Assembly: GCF_021390325.1 (NCBI RefSeq)
Contig: NZ_JAJUWU010000003.1
Coordinates: 62,001-126,000, forward strand
Length of the DNA: 64,000 bases
DNA from: Jiella avicenniae
Lineage (GTDB): Bacteria; Pseudomonadota; Alphaproteobacteria; Rhizobiales; Rhizobiaceae
Direction: 5' to 3'
Shown here: piece after piece, positions 1 through 7,494 of the stretch
How the letters are laid out: every line of letters begins with the position of its first letter
Numbering within the stretch: position 1 is the stretch's first letter
Notes under the pieces: model-generated
What the model was told of the DNA's origin: nothing
Seen by the model: only the letters and a program-made list of their open reading frames with translations
Databases searched by the model: none
Program-made: the position numbers and the translations under genes

Positions 1-801
1 GGAACCTCCATCGGCGCGCTGGTCGGCGGCTGCTATCTGGCGGGCAAGCTGCCCGAACTCGAGGATTTTGCGCTTTCGCTGACGCGCCGCGGCCTCATCC
101 GCTATCTCGACTTCAGGATCGGCGGCTCCGGGCTGATCGGCGGCCTGAGGCTGTCGCGGCGCCTCGCCGAGGCGCTTCACGACACCCGGATCGAAGACCT
201 AGACCGGCCGCTCATCTGCGTCGCGACGGATGCGCAGACCGGGCACGAGGTTTGGCTCGATTCCGGCTCTCTGGTCCTGGCCATGCGCGCCTCCTATGCG
301 CTTCCCGGCGTCTTCGAACCGGTGATGTGCGGCGGCCGCCGGCTGATGGACGGCGCGCTGGTCAACCCGGTTCCCGCCAACGTCTGCCGGGTCTTCGAGC
401 AGCAGAACGTCATGGCCGTCAATCTGCATTACGATCTCTTCGGCCGCGCCGCCGTGTTGCGGATGCGGGCGAACGAGGCGGATCTGCCGGAGGACGAGGC
501 ATTCCGTCCGGTCTCGCCGCACCACGACGAGGGCGACAGCTCGGCGCAGCGGCGCAAGAAACTCGGCCTGACCCGCACCATGGTCGACGCCTTCAACATC
601 ATCCAGGACCGCATCTCCCGGGCCCGCCTCGCCGGCGACCCGCCGGACCTGTCGCTGCAGCCGCGCGTGCGCGACATCGGCCTTTGGGAGTTCTTCCGGG
701 CAGCCGAGGCGATCGAGATCGGCTACGGCGCCACCAAGAGCCGCATGTCGGAGATCCAGCGTCTCGCCGAAAGCCGCACCCCCGAGCCGCTGCGGCTCTG
801 A
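1..801 (+). CDS. Patatin-like phospholipase (5' end cut by window edge)
   Basis: The frame is open from base 1 and ends at TGA 799-801. The first ten visible residues (GTSIGALVGG) carry the GxSxG serine nucleophile elbow of patatin-like lipid acyl hydrolases. The second catalytic residue is the Asp of the DGA motif (LMDGALVNP, codon 349-351), followed by the usual NPVP loop. This matches the bacterial RssA/YlbK-type patatin family, which hydrolyses acyl esters with a Ser-Asp dyad, usually in the cytoplasm or at the inner membrane. The N-terminus, including the glycine-rich oxyanion hole, lies outside the window, so length and start are unknown. The substrate cannot be inferred. Confidence 0.85.
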   Translation, partial: GTSIGALVGGCYLAGKLPELEDFALSLTRRGLIRYLDFRIGGSGLIGGLRLSRRLAEALHDTRIEDLDRPLICVATDAQTGHEVWLDSGSLVLAMRASYALPGVFEPVMCGGRRLMDGALVNPVPANVCRVFEQQNVMAVNLHYDLFGRAAVLRMRANEADLPEDEAFRPVSPHHDEGDSSAQRRKKLGLTRTMVDAFNIIQDRISRARLAGDPPDLSLQPRVRDIGLWEFFRAAEAIEIGYGATKSRMSEIQRLAESRTPEPLRL

Positions 802-996
802 AGCCGAAAGGCGCAATCAGGTCCCGCCGGCGGCTCCTCCCGCCGACCATACGGGATGGACCGGGTCGTCCGCCGGATGCGGGGTACGGCGAGACCCTCG
901 GGACGATTGCCGGACCGGCGGGCGAGCCCCAGCTCGGCGACCACTTCGTCTCATGGCCCGGCTGGTGCCGCCGCCCGCGTCATTCCGCAGCCACGG

Positions 997-1428
997 TCAT
1001 CCCGCTGCTATATATTCGCGCATCTGCGCGGCCTCGCGCTCGGCTTCCTCGATCTTCAGCTTGACCACGTCGCCGATCGACACGATGCCGGCCAGCCGTC
1101 CGCCCTCGACCACCGGAAGATGCCGGAAGCGGCCGTTCGTCATGATCGCCAGCACCTCGTCGATGCCGGTGTCGCTGGTGCAGGTCTTGACCTTGACGGT
1201 CATCGCTTCGCCGATCGGCTTGGTCAGGATCTCGGCGCCGAACTTCGCGAGCACCCTGACGACGTCGCGCTCGGACACGATGCCCGCGACGTGGCCGGCA
1301 TCGTCGAGAAGGACGATCGCGCCGATCCGGCGCTCGGCCAGCACGTCCACCACCTCCGCAAGCGTCACGTGCGGCTGCAGGGTGAAGACTTCCCCACCCT
1401 TCACCTTGAGTATCTGATCGACAGTCAT
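997..1428 (-). CDS. CBS-domain pair protein
   Basis: A 143-residue protein made almost entirely of two CBS domains, roughly residues 8-65 and 75-132. The repeated pattern is a hydrophobic strand followed by GI(V/I)S(E/I)(R/G)D(V/L)V, as in VAGIVSERDVV and LAGIVSIGDVV. Stand-alone CBS pairs (Bateman modules) bind adenine nucleotides and sense energy charge. The partner here is unknown. The start is ATG 1428, preceded by AGGGAGG at good spacing; an in-frame extension to 1506 has no such site. The C-terminus ends in an acidic/basic helix. It is transcribed in the same direction as the rhomboid gene upstream. Confidence 0.85.
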   Translation of the reverse strand: MTVDQILKVKGGEVFTLQPHVTLAEVVDVLAERRIGAIVLLDDAGHVAGIVSERDVVRVLAKFGAEILTKPIGEAMTVKVKTCTSDTGIDEVLAIMTNGRFRHLPVVEGGRLAGIVSIGDVVKLKIEEAEREAAQMREYIAAG

Positions 1429-1540
1429 CCTGGCCTCCCTTTTTGCTCCCGATGAACGAAGGTGGGACAAGGTCGAGGCGACAGCAAGACCTTCCGCAAG
1501 CAACAACGGCGTCGCCGGAGAGCGCCGCGAAACCGGGCGA

Positions 1541-2287
1541 CTAGACCCGTTCCACCCGATCGAAGAACGGCAGGCAGAAGAAACCGAAGACGAAGCCGCC
1601 GAGATGGGCCTCCCAGGCGACTTCGCCGCCGCCGGTCAATGCGCCGCCGACACCGGCCCCGACGAGAAAGTTGGTGACGAAGAAGGCGATGACGAAGATG
1701 AGGACCGTTCTGTCCGAGAGTGCCTCTCGAACGGAAATCATCGGCTGCAAGGCTTCTGGCAAGCCGCCGTGCATCGGCCGCTGCCTGACGAATGCGAAAC
1801 GGCAGGCGCCCCCCATCAGCGCCGAAACGGTACCGGACGCTCCGATCACCGGCACTTCGAGCCCGGTGTTGACGAGGTAGAAGACGGCCGCTCCGGCAAT
1901 CGTGCCGGCCGCGGCGAAGGCGAGGAAACGCACGTGGGAGAGCCGCCGCGCCACCGGGGTCCCGAAGGCGAGGAACCAGAACGTGTTGATGCCGAAATGC
2001 GTCCAGCTGCCGTGCAGGAAGGCATAGGTCAGCGGCGACCACAGATCGGCGGCCGCCGGTCGGATCAGGCAGAGTTCGCCGGCGCCGCCGTAACATCCGG
2101 GGATGAAGGCGAAATCGAGGACGAACCGCGCGTCGGCGATCTCGCCGAGGCCGAGCGTGCGATAGGCGTGGACGAGCCCCATCGCCGCGATGAGGACGAG
2201 AACGATCCCCGGCACGTTGAAGGCGGGCGGTGGCCGGCGCCTCAAGCCGTCCTGATGATCCTCGCTCGGAACTCTCTGCTCGGACAC
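1541..2287 (-). CDS. Rhomboid family intramembrane serine protease
   Basis: A 248-residue multi-pass membrane protein. The rhomboid catalytic serine sits in GASG (about Ser151) and the partner histidine in AHLGGFVFG (about His228). The L1-loop region reads FLHGSWTHFGIN, as in the family (HxxxxHxxxN type). At least six hydrophobic helices are visible. Rhomboids cleave transmembrane substrates within the bilayer; the substrate here is unknown. The start is GTG 2287, chosen because GAAGGAGG lies just upstream. Reading further upstream gives a low-complexity arginine-rich extension that is unlikely to be translated. Confidence 0.88.
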   Translation of the reverse strand: MSEQRVPSEDHQDGLRRRPPPAFNVPGIVLVLIAAMGLVHAYRTLGLGEIADARFVLDFAFIPGCYGGAGELCLIRPAAADLWSPLTYAFLHGSWTHFGINTFWFLAFGTPVARRLSHVRFLAFAAAGTIAGAAVFYLVNTGLEVPVIGASGTVSALMGGACRFAFVRQRPMHGGLPEALQPMISVREALSDRTVLIFVIAFFVTNFLVGAGVGGALTGGGEVAWEAHLGGFVFGFFCLPFFDRVERV

Positions 2288-2535
2288 GAACCCTCCTTCG
2301 CCGTACAACGCAGCCCGAATGCCCGCGAGGCTCCGCCGGCGCGACTGACGATGCCGGCTTCGCCTGCCCTCGTCCCGCGGGCTCCTCGCATTCGCACATC
2401 CTTTGCCTTGATGAAACGGTAACGGATGTCGGACCGCCGCATCGGCTCGCCAGCCACCGGAAGAGCCCGCCGGAATCCGACGTTCCTCGCCCGCTCCCCC
2501 GGGCGCGGCTTTGCGACGAGCTTGCAAATCGCCCA

Positions 2536-2568
2536 AGAAAAAACCGCCAAGTCGGGGACTTGGCGGTT
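2536..2568 (-). terminator. Rho-independent terminator, orphan
   Basis: Perfect 12-bp stem AACCGCCAAGTC / GACTTGGCGGTT (2542-2553 with 2557-2568) around a GGG loop, followed on the minus strand by TTTTTTCTT. Flanking CCCAA (2532-2536) and TTGGG (2572-2576) could extend the base. Only the minus-strand side has a T-run, so it works toward the rhomboid gene but ends no visible gene. Confidence 0.75.
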
Positions 2569-2705
2569 GAATTGGGTTCCATGCTCCGTTCGGGAGAAAT
2601 GACCGCTTGCGCTACGAAGACCGGACGTGTCCTCGTCGCTGGGTTAGCAACGACGGCGCGGCTCGGCAATGTATTCTCTGAGAATTCGTTAACGCCTCGG
2701 GTTTT
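2536..2705 (-). ncRNA. Candidate small RNA on the minus strand
   Basis: Inferred from an isolated, high-quality rho-independent terminator (stem 2542-2568, T-run read toward 2536) with no coding sequence ending there. A possible promoter on the same strand has TTGACG at about 2707-2712, then 17 bases, then CGAATT. This predicts a transcript of about 130-150 nt ending near 2536. The 5' end is a guess. It could instead be an insulator that stops antisense transcription from the PilZ side. Confidence 0.35.
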
Positions 2706-2833
2706 CGTCAACTTGCAGCCATCGCTGCCCCCGGCGCTGAATGAGGCGGTAGAATCCACGCTTCCTTAACCGTCAGGAGATATTGTTCGGCGGCGTGACA
2801 CGAACCGGCTTGCGACGAAAAGAGCGGACCGCG

Positions 2834-3439
2834 ATGAACATGATGCCTCAGTCCTCGAGGTCCGAACCGTCGGAACGCCGCCGGTTCAGCCGCGTGAACC
2901 TCGATCTGCTGGGCCGCTTCATGCGCGAGAGCTTCGAGGAGTTTCCCTGCCGCGTCGAGAACATGTCGCCCGGCGGCGTCGCCGTGGTCACCCCCGTCGA
3001 GCCGCGTCAGGGCGAACGGATCATCTTCTACGTCGATCACATCGGCCGCCTCGAAGGCATCGTCGCGCGCGTCTATCCCGGCGGATTCGCCGTCGACCTG
3101 ATCAATTCCGAGCGAAAGCGCGAGAAGCTCGCCGCCCAGCTCACCTGGTTCGCCAATCGCGCCGAACTCGACCTGCCGGAAGACCGTCGCCACCAGCGCC
3201 TGCTGCCGAAGGATCCGCGCGTCGAGGTCACGCTCGACGACGGCCGCAGATACCAGGTGAAGATCATCGACCTGTCCCTGTCGGGCGCAGCGGTCCAGTG
3301 CTCGGTCCGTCCCGCCCTGAAGTCCCGGGTGACGCTCGGGATGATGCATGGAACCGTCGTGCGTCATCTCGAAGAAGGATTTGCCATCGAGTTCTCTGCG
3401 GTGCAGACCGAGCAGACCCTGCACTCCCTGATCGGCTGA
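2834..3439 (+). CDS. Tandem PilZ-domain protein
   Basis: A 201-residue soluble protein with two PilZ modules, each with a complete c-di-GMP signature. The first has RRFSR (about residues 15-19) followed by ENMSPGG, matching RxxxR and (D/N)xSxxG. The second has RRHQR (about 118-122) followed by DLSLSG. PilZ proteins bind cyclic di-GMP and alter motility, polysaccharide or cell-cycle outputs; the target here is not evident. The start is ATG 2834; ATGs at 2840 and 2843 are alternatives since the ribosome site is weak. It is monocistronic, with TTAACC-like sequence near 2765 in its upstream region. Confidence 0.88.
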   Translation: MNMMPQSSRSEPSERRRFSRVNLDLLGRFMRESFEEFPCRVENMSPGGVAVVTPVEPRQGERIIFYVDHIGRLEGIVARVYPGGFAVDLINSERKREKLAAQLTWFANRAELDLPEDRRHQRLLPKDPRVEVTLDDGRRYQVKIIDLSLSGAAVQCSVRPALKSRVTLGMMHGTVVRHLEEGFAIEFSAVQTEQTLHSLIG

Positions 3440-3520
3440 TTGCTGCCTTCACGAAAATGAATTGGCGACCCGATGCCGGAGGATGCCAATCTCTCGCCGG
3501 AGTTCGACGGGGTTTGCGAG

Positions 3521-4141
3521 ATGATCACGATCTACGGCATGCCGGATTCCGGCAACTGCTACAAGCCGCGGCTCCTCTGTGCCCTGACCGGCCGCCCGTT
3601 CCACCACGTCGGCGTCTCCACCGAGGACGGTGGGACGCAGCGGCCGGACTACCTGGCGAAGAATCCGAACGGCAAAGTGCCGCTGCTCGAACTTGAGGAC
3701 GGCCGCGTCCTGCCGGAATCGAACGCGATGTTGTTTTTCCTCGGAGAGGAGACGGCGTTCGTGCCCGCCAATCCGTTCGAGCGGGCCGAGATGCTGTCGT
3801 GGATGTTCTTCGAGCAATATAGCCACGAGCCGCATGTCGCCGTCCGCCGCTCGCTGAAAATCTACGCCCGCCTCGCTGCCTTCGCGACGGAGGAGCGCCT
3901 CGCCGCGACGATGACGGGCGGTCTCAAGGCGCTCAGCGTAATGGAGCAGCGCCTTGCCGAGCGACCCTGGCTGGCCGGCGATGCCCCGAGCCTCGCCGAC
4001 GTGGCGCTCTATGCCTACTCTCACGTCGCCGCGGAAGGCGGGTTCGACCTCGCCGCCTTCCCCGCCATCGGCGCCTGGCTGGACCGCGTCGCGGCCCTGC
4101 CCGGCTACCGGCCCATGGACTGGCTGCCCGGAGCGTCCTGA
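3521..4141 (+). CDS. Glutathione S-transferase family protein
   Basis: A 206-residue protein with the N-terminal thioredoxin-like GST domain (ITIYGMPDSGNCYKPRL at residues 2-18, then NPNGKVPLLEL and ESNAMLFFL) and an all-helical C-terminal domain ending LDRVAALPGY. The ESNA(I/M) segment is the glutathione gamma-glutamyl contact. It probably conjugates or reduces small electrophiles with glutathione in the cytoplasm. The start ATG 3521 gives the canonical M-I-T-I-Y-G beginning. An upstream in-frame ATG at 3473 would add 16 residues with no better ribosome site. Confidence 0.85.
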   Translation: MITIYGMPDSGNCYKPRLLCALTGRPFHHVGVSTEDGGTQRPDYLAKNPNGKVPLLELEDGRVLPESNAMLFFLGEETAFVPANPFERAEMLSWMFFEQYSHEPHVAVRRSLKIYARLAAFATEERLAATMTGGLKALSVMEQRLAERPWLAGDAPSLADVALYAYSHVAAEGGFDLAAFPAIGAWLDRVAALPGYRPMDWLPGAS

Positions 4142-4237
4142 CGAGGCCCGGGAGTCTTCGGGCAGGCAGGCTACCCGGCCTTTATCAACACTTCTGTCGG
4201 GACGCGTCCCGGCGAACGCGGACGCCGGCCGGCGACG

Positions 4238-4771
4238 TCACTTTGCGGGGAAGATCACGCCGCAGGCGATGCGCGATCCTGCGTCGCCGGAGGGCTGCGA
4301 GGCATAGTCGTCGGCGCCGGAATGGATCACCAGCGCCGAGCCGTCGTCATCGTCGAGCGGCGCGTCGCCGCCGGTCATCGTCACGTTCGGATTGAAGACG
4401 GTGACCTTCACGGTCCCGCCGGCGGCGGTCACGTTCGGCATGTCGCCGGGATGCGGGCCGTTCTCGCTCATATAGCCGTGATCGCTGTCAGCCGGGTTGT
4501 AGTGGCCTCCGGCCGAACTGAAGTCGCCTTCGCAGGTGCCCGTCTCGTGGATGTGGAAACCATGGACGCCATCGGGCAGGTTCTCCAGATCGGTTTCGAT
4601 CAGAACGCCGTGGGGCGTCGGCACGAACGAGATGCTGCCCATGGAAGCGCCGTCGGCGCCCTTCATCTCGACCTTCGTCGCATCGTTCATGTCGGTCTGC
4701 CCCTGGGCGAAGGCTGCGGGCACTGCAAGGAGCGTCGAAGCCAGGGCGGCGGTGGCTGCAAGTCTGATCAT
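4238..4771 (-). CDS. sodC: Superoxide dismutase [Cu-Zn], periplasmic
   Basis: A 177-residue precursor with a cleavable signal peptide ending near AAFAQG. It has the full Cu/Zn-SOD ligand set: HGFHIHE (Cu ligands about H73 and H75), GGHYNP (bridging H90), HGYMSENGPHPGDMPN (further Cu/Zn ligands), the conserved C80 for the disulfide and the electrostatic-loop arginine in AGSRIACGVI at the C-terminus. It dismutates superoxide in the periplasm. The start ATG 4771 places a proper signal peptide; a GTG four codons upstream is an alternative. Confidence 0.95.
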   Translation of the reverse strand: MIRLAATAALASTLLAVPAAFAQGQTDMNDATKVEMKGADGASMGSISFVPTPHGVLIETDLENLPDGVHGFHIHETGTCEGDFSSAGGHYNPADSDHGYMSENGPHPGDMPNVTAAGGTVKVTVFNPNVTMTGGDAPLDDDDGSALVIHSGADDYASQPSGDAGSRIACGVIFPAK

Positions 4772-4974
4772 GGGACAATCCACGTCGATCGTGTTGGCGG
4801 TCTCGAGGACCGGCTGGTCGACGGCAACCTAGTCGTCCCACGGAGCCGACCAACCCGTTCGGCAGTCTCACAAAGCCGTGAGACGGTGGACGAAGCTTTG
4901 CGCAACGGGACTTGCGCGGGACCGCCGCCCGCGCATCGCGCCCCCGACGAATCCCGAGAGGATTCTCGGCTTCC

Positions 4975-5712
4975 TCAAGAACCCTTCGGCGTCAGGCTGG
5001 CGACGAGATCGGCGAAGCGCTCGCCCTGCACCATGATGTGGCTCTTCAGCTCGGCTTCGGCCCGTTCGCCGTCGCCCGCCTCGATCGCGGCGACGATGCC
5101 GCGATGCTCGGCGAGCGACTGGCGCATACGCTGGGGTACGCGTAGTTGGAGCCGGCGAAAGGCCTTCAGGCGCAGGTGCAGCCGGCGGGCCTCCTCGGCG
5201 AGGAAGCCGTTGCCGCAGGCATCGTAGATCGCCTGATGAAAGCGCTCGTTCTCGTAATAATACTCGTCCGGCGCGTCGCGCGCCGCCGCATTCTCGCAGG
5301 AAGCCAGAGCTTCGCGCAGCCGAACTCTCGCCGAAGCGGCAATTCGGCGCGCGGCCAGCCGGCCCGCCATGCCTTCCAGTTCGGCCATCACCTCGAACAT
5401 CTCGACCAGTTCGCCGAGGCCGGTGGCGCGCACGAAGGCGCCGCGGTTCGGAATGAGCTCGACGAGCCCGGCCGAGGCGAGCTGGTTGATCGCCTCGCGA
5501 ACCGGTGTCCGGGATACGCCGAAGCGCGCGGCGACGGCCTGCTCGTCGAGCCGCTCGCCCGCCCGTCTTTCGCCTGTGACGATCTCCTGCTCGATGATCT
5601 CGCGGATCTCGCCCGACTTGACCCGGCTGCCGGCGGACCTGCGGCGCGGCGACGAGCCGTCGGACCCGGCGGCCGCGGCGCTCTCCCCGGCGCCCTTGGC
5701 GGTGGTTTCCAT
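4975..5712 (-). CDS. GntR-family (FadR/FCD) regulator of malonate operon
   Basis: A 245-residue transcription factor with an N-terminal winged helix (about residues 30-95, containing VAARFGVSRTPVREAINQLASAGL, recognition helix SRTPVREA) and a C-terminal FCD ligand domain with the expected metal-binding Asp/His positions (NERFHQAIYDACGN, EHRGIVAAIEAGD). It is divergent from the TRAP/malonate genes, with a GTATAC-centred palindrome between them. That is the position of the GntR regulator (GtrA/MatR type) in rhizobial malonate operons. It probably represses matPQMAB and is released by malonate or malonyl-CoA; the ligand is inferred from context only. The start is ATG 5712. Confidence 0.88.
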   Translation of the reverse strand: METTAKGAGESAAAAGSDGSSPRRRSAGSRVKSGEIREIIEQEIVTGERRAGERLDEQAVAARFGVSRTPVREAINQLASAGLVELIPNRGAFVRATGLGELVEMFEVMAELEGMAGRLAARRIAASARVRLREALASCENAAARDAPDEYYYENERFHQAIYDACGNGFLAEEARRLHLRLKAFRRLQLRVPQRMRQSLAEHRGIVAAIEAGDGERAEAELKSHIMVQGERFADLVASLTPKGS

Positions 5713-5755
5713 ACGATTCGACCAGCGTGGTTGCCCCACAAATCGTATACAATCG
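5711..5755. promoter_or_regulatory. Probable GntR/FCD operator pair
   Basis: Imperfect palindrome ATcGTATACaAT (5742-5753), the classic form for FCD-type GntR operators. The half-site AATCGTAT (5741-5748) also pairs with ATACGATT (5711-5718) at the start codon of the regulator, 22 bp away. Both lie in the divergent promoter region, so one bound regulator could control itself and the transporter operon. Confidence 0.6.
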
Positions 5756-5842
5756 CCTTGACATCGTGTGCAAGTCGATGTTGGCTCGGCGCATGGCTTG
5801 GAGGAGTCGGGAAGCCAAGGCTTCAACACGGGAGGAATGACC

Positions 5843-6832
5843 ATGAAGAGACTATTGCTTTCGGCCGTCTGCGGGTTCGCGCTTTGCGGCTCAGCACTCG
5901 CCCAGGACGTGACGTTGCGGGCCTCGCACCAGTGGCCGGGCGGCAAGGGCGACGTACGCGACGAGATGGTGCAGCTGATCGGCAAGGAGCTGGAGAAGGC
6001 CGATGTCGGTCTCGCGCTGCAGGTCTTCCCGGGCGAATCGCTGTTCAAGGCGAAGGACCAGTGGGGCGCCGTCACCAAGGGCCAGGTGGACATCACCGCC
6101 TTCCCGCTCGATTACGCCTCGGGCCGCCATCCGGCCTTTTCCGCGACGCTGATGCCCGGCCTCGTCGGCAATCACGAGCGCGCCGCACGGCTGAACGACT
6201 CGCCCTTCATGGACGACATCAAGGCCGAGGTCGAAAAGGCCGGCGCGATCATCCTGTCGGACGCCTGGCTCGCCGGCGGCTTCGTCTCGTCGAAGGAATG
6301 CATCACCTCGCCCGAGAGCGGCAAGGGTCAGGTGCTGCGGGCCGCCGGGCCGGCCTTCGAGGAGATGCTGGTGGGCGCCGGCGCGTCGATTTCCTCGATG
6401 CCGTCGTCCGAGATCTATACCGGGATGCAGCAGAACGTCCTCACCGGAGCCAACACTTCGTCGGGCTCGCTCGTCTCCTACCGCATCTACGAGGTGGCCA
6501 AGTGCCTGACCGCGCCGGGCGAGAACGCCCTGTGGTTCATGTACGAGCCGATCCTGATGTCGAAGCGCTCCTTCGATCGGCTGAACGAAGAGCAGCAGAA
6601 AGCCCTCATGGCCGCCGGCAAGGCCGCGGAGGACTATTTCGCCGGCGAAGCGAAGAAGCTCGATGCGGATCTCGTCGACGTCTACAAGAAGAATGGCGTC
6701 GAAGTGGTCGAAATGTCGAAGGAAGATTACGACGCCTGGCTGAAGATCGCCAAGGAGACCTCCTACAAGAACTTCGCCGAGAAGGTGCCGAACGGCCAGA
6801 AGCTGATCGACGAGGCCCTCGCCGTCGAGTGA
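5843..6832 (+). CDS. matP: TRAP transporter substrate-binding protein (DctP type), malonate
   Basis: A 329-residue precursor with a signal peptide (MKRLLLSAVCGFALCGSALAQ, cleavage after ALA). The DctP fold follows: ASHQWPGG near the mature N-terminus, FPGESLFKAKDQW, QVLRAAGPAFEEML in the place of the ligand-carboxylate region, and YEPILMSKRSFDRL. It is a periplasmic receptor that hands a carboxylate to the QM membrane pair. Malonate specificity is inferred from the downstream decarboxylase and synthetase genes, an arrangement known from Sinorhizobium matPQMAB. The start ATG 5843 follows GGAGG by seven bases. Confidence 0.9.
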   Translation: MKRLLLSAVCGFALCGSALAQDVTLRASHQWPGGKGDVRDEMVQLIGKELEKADVGLALQVFPGESLFKAKDQWGAVTKGQVDITAFPLDYASGRHPAFSATLMPGLVGNHERAARLNDSPFMDDIKAEVEKAGAIILSDAWLAGGFVSSKECITSPESGKGQVLRAAGPAFEEMLVGAGASISSMPSSEIYTGMQQNVLTGANTSSGSLVSYRIYEVAKCLTAPGENALWFMYEPILMSKRSFDRLNEEQQKALMAAGKAAEDYFAGEAKKLDADLVDVYKKNGVEVVEMSKEDYDAWLKIAKETSYKNFAEKVPNGQKLIDEALAVE

Positions 6833-6951
6833 GACTCTCCTTCGCTCGGGGCATCGGCCGACGGCCGGGTCCCGCTCAAAGACTTCACGGGGCGTCGCCG
6901 ACCGCGTGCCCCGTGGCCTGACGGCGATCGTCGCGCGTCCGTGGAGCCCTC

Positions 6952-7494
6952 ATGCGCCTTTCCATCCAGGTGATCTCGGCGATCTCGCGGGGGCTCGGCG
7001 TTCTCGCCGCGGCGCTGCTCTTTTCCGCCGTGCTGTCCGTCAGCCACATGGTCTTCGTGCGCTACGCGCTCGGCTGGTCCACCGTCTGGCAGACCGAATA
7101 CACCGCCTACGCCATCGTCGCCGCGACCTTCCTCGGCGCCCCCTGGGTGCTGATCGTGCGCGGCCACGTCAACGTCGACATCCTGCAGATCGCCGCGCCC
7201 GCCCCCGTGCGCCTCGTCATGCAGATGCTCGCGGCGCTCGCGTCCCTCCTCTTCGTCGCGCTTCTCGCCTATGCCGGCTGGGTGCATTTCGAGGAAGCCT
7301 GGGCGAACGGCTGGACGTCCGAGACGGTCTGGGCGGTGCCCCTGTGGATGCCGCTCCTGCCGATGCCGGTCGGCACGGTGATGCTGGCGCTGCAATATGT
7401 CGCCGAGATCATGCGGCTGGCCCTCGACGGCGCCGACCCGGTCGATCACGAACCGGTTCTCTTTTCCGACACTGCCGAAGAGGCCCGCCCGTGA
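6952..7494 (+). CDS. matQ: TRAP transporter small permease (DctQ type)
   Basis: A 180-residue protein with four hydrophobic segments, the usual DctQ topology. WQTEYTAYAIVAATFLGAPWVL between helices 1 and 2 and GHVNVDIL after it are DctQ hallmarks. It forms the scaffold subunit with the large permease for sodium-coupled uptake. It lies 119 bp after matP, and its stop overlaps the GTG start of matM by four bases. Confidence 0.9.
   Translation: MRLSIQVISAISRGLGVLAAALLFSAVLSVSHMVFVRYALGWSTVWQTEYTAYAIVAATFLGAPWVLIVRGHVNVDILQIAAPAPVRLVMQMLAALASLLFVALLAYAGWVHFEEAWANGWTSETVWAVPLWMPLLPMPVGTVMLALQYVAEIMRLALDGADPVDHEPVLFSDTAEEARP

Larger units (their letters stand above)
2288..2833. other. 546-bp intergenic region between rhomboid and PilZ genes
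   Basis: No convincing protein-coding frame is visible. The region holds the two divergent promoters and an unexpected minus-strand terminator (listed separately). The stretch 2569-2720 is less GC-rich than its surroundings and contains a TTGACG hexamer on the minus strand near 2707-2712, which suggests a non-coding transcript. Confidence 0.5.

Noticed and set aside
2230-2769. 179-codon plus-strand frame between the rhomboid and PilZ genes
   Set aside because: It overlaps the rhomboid gene antisense, crosses the terminator hairpin and has no recognisable domain.
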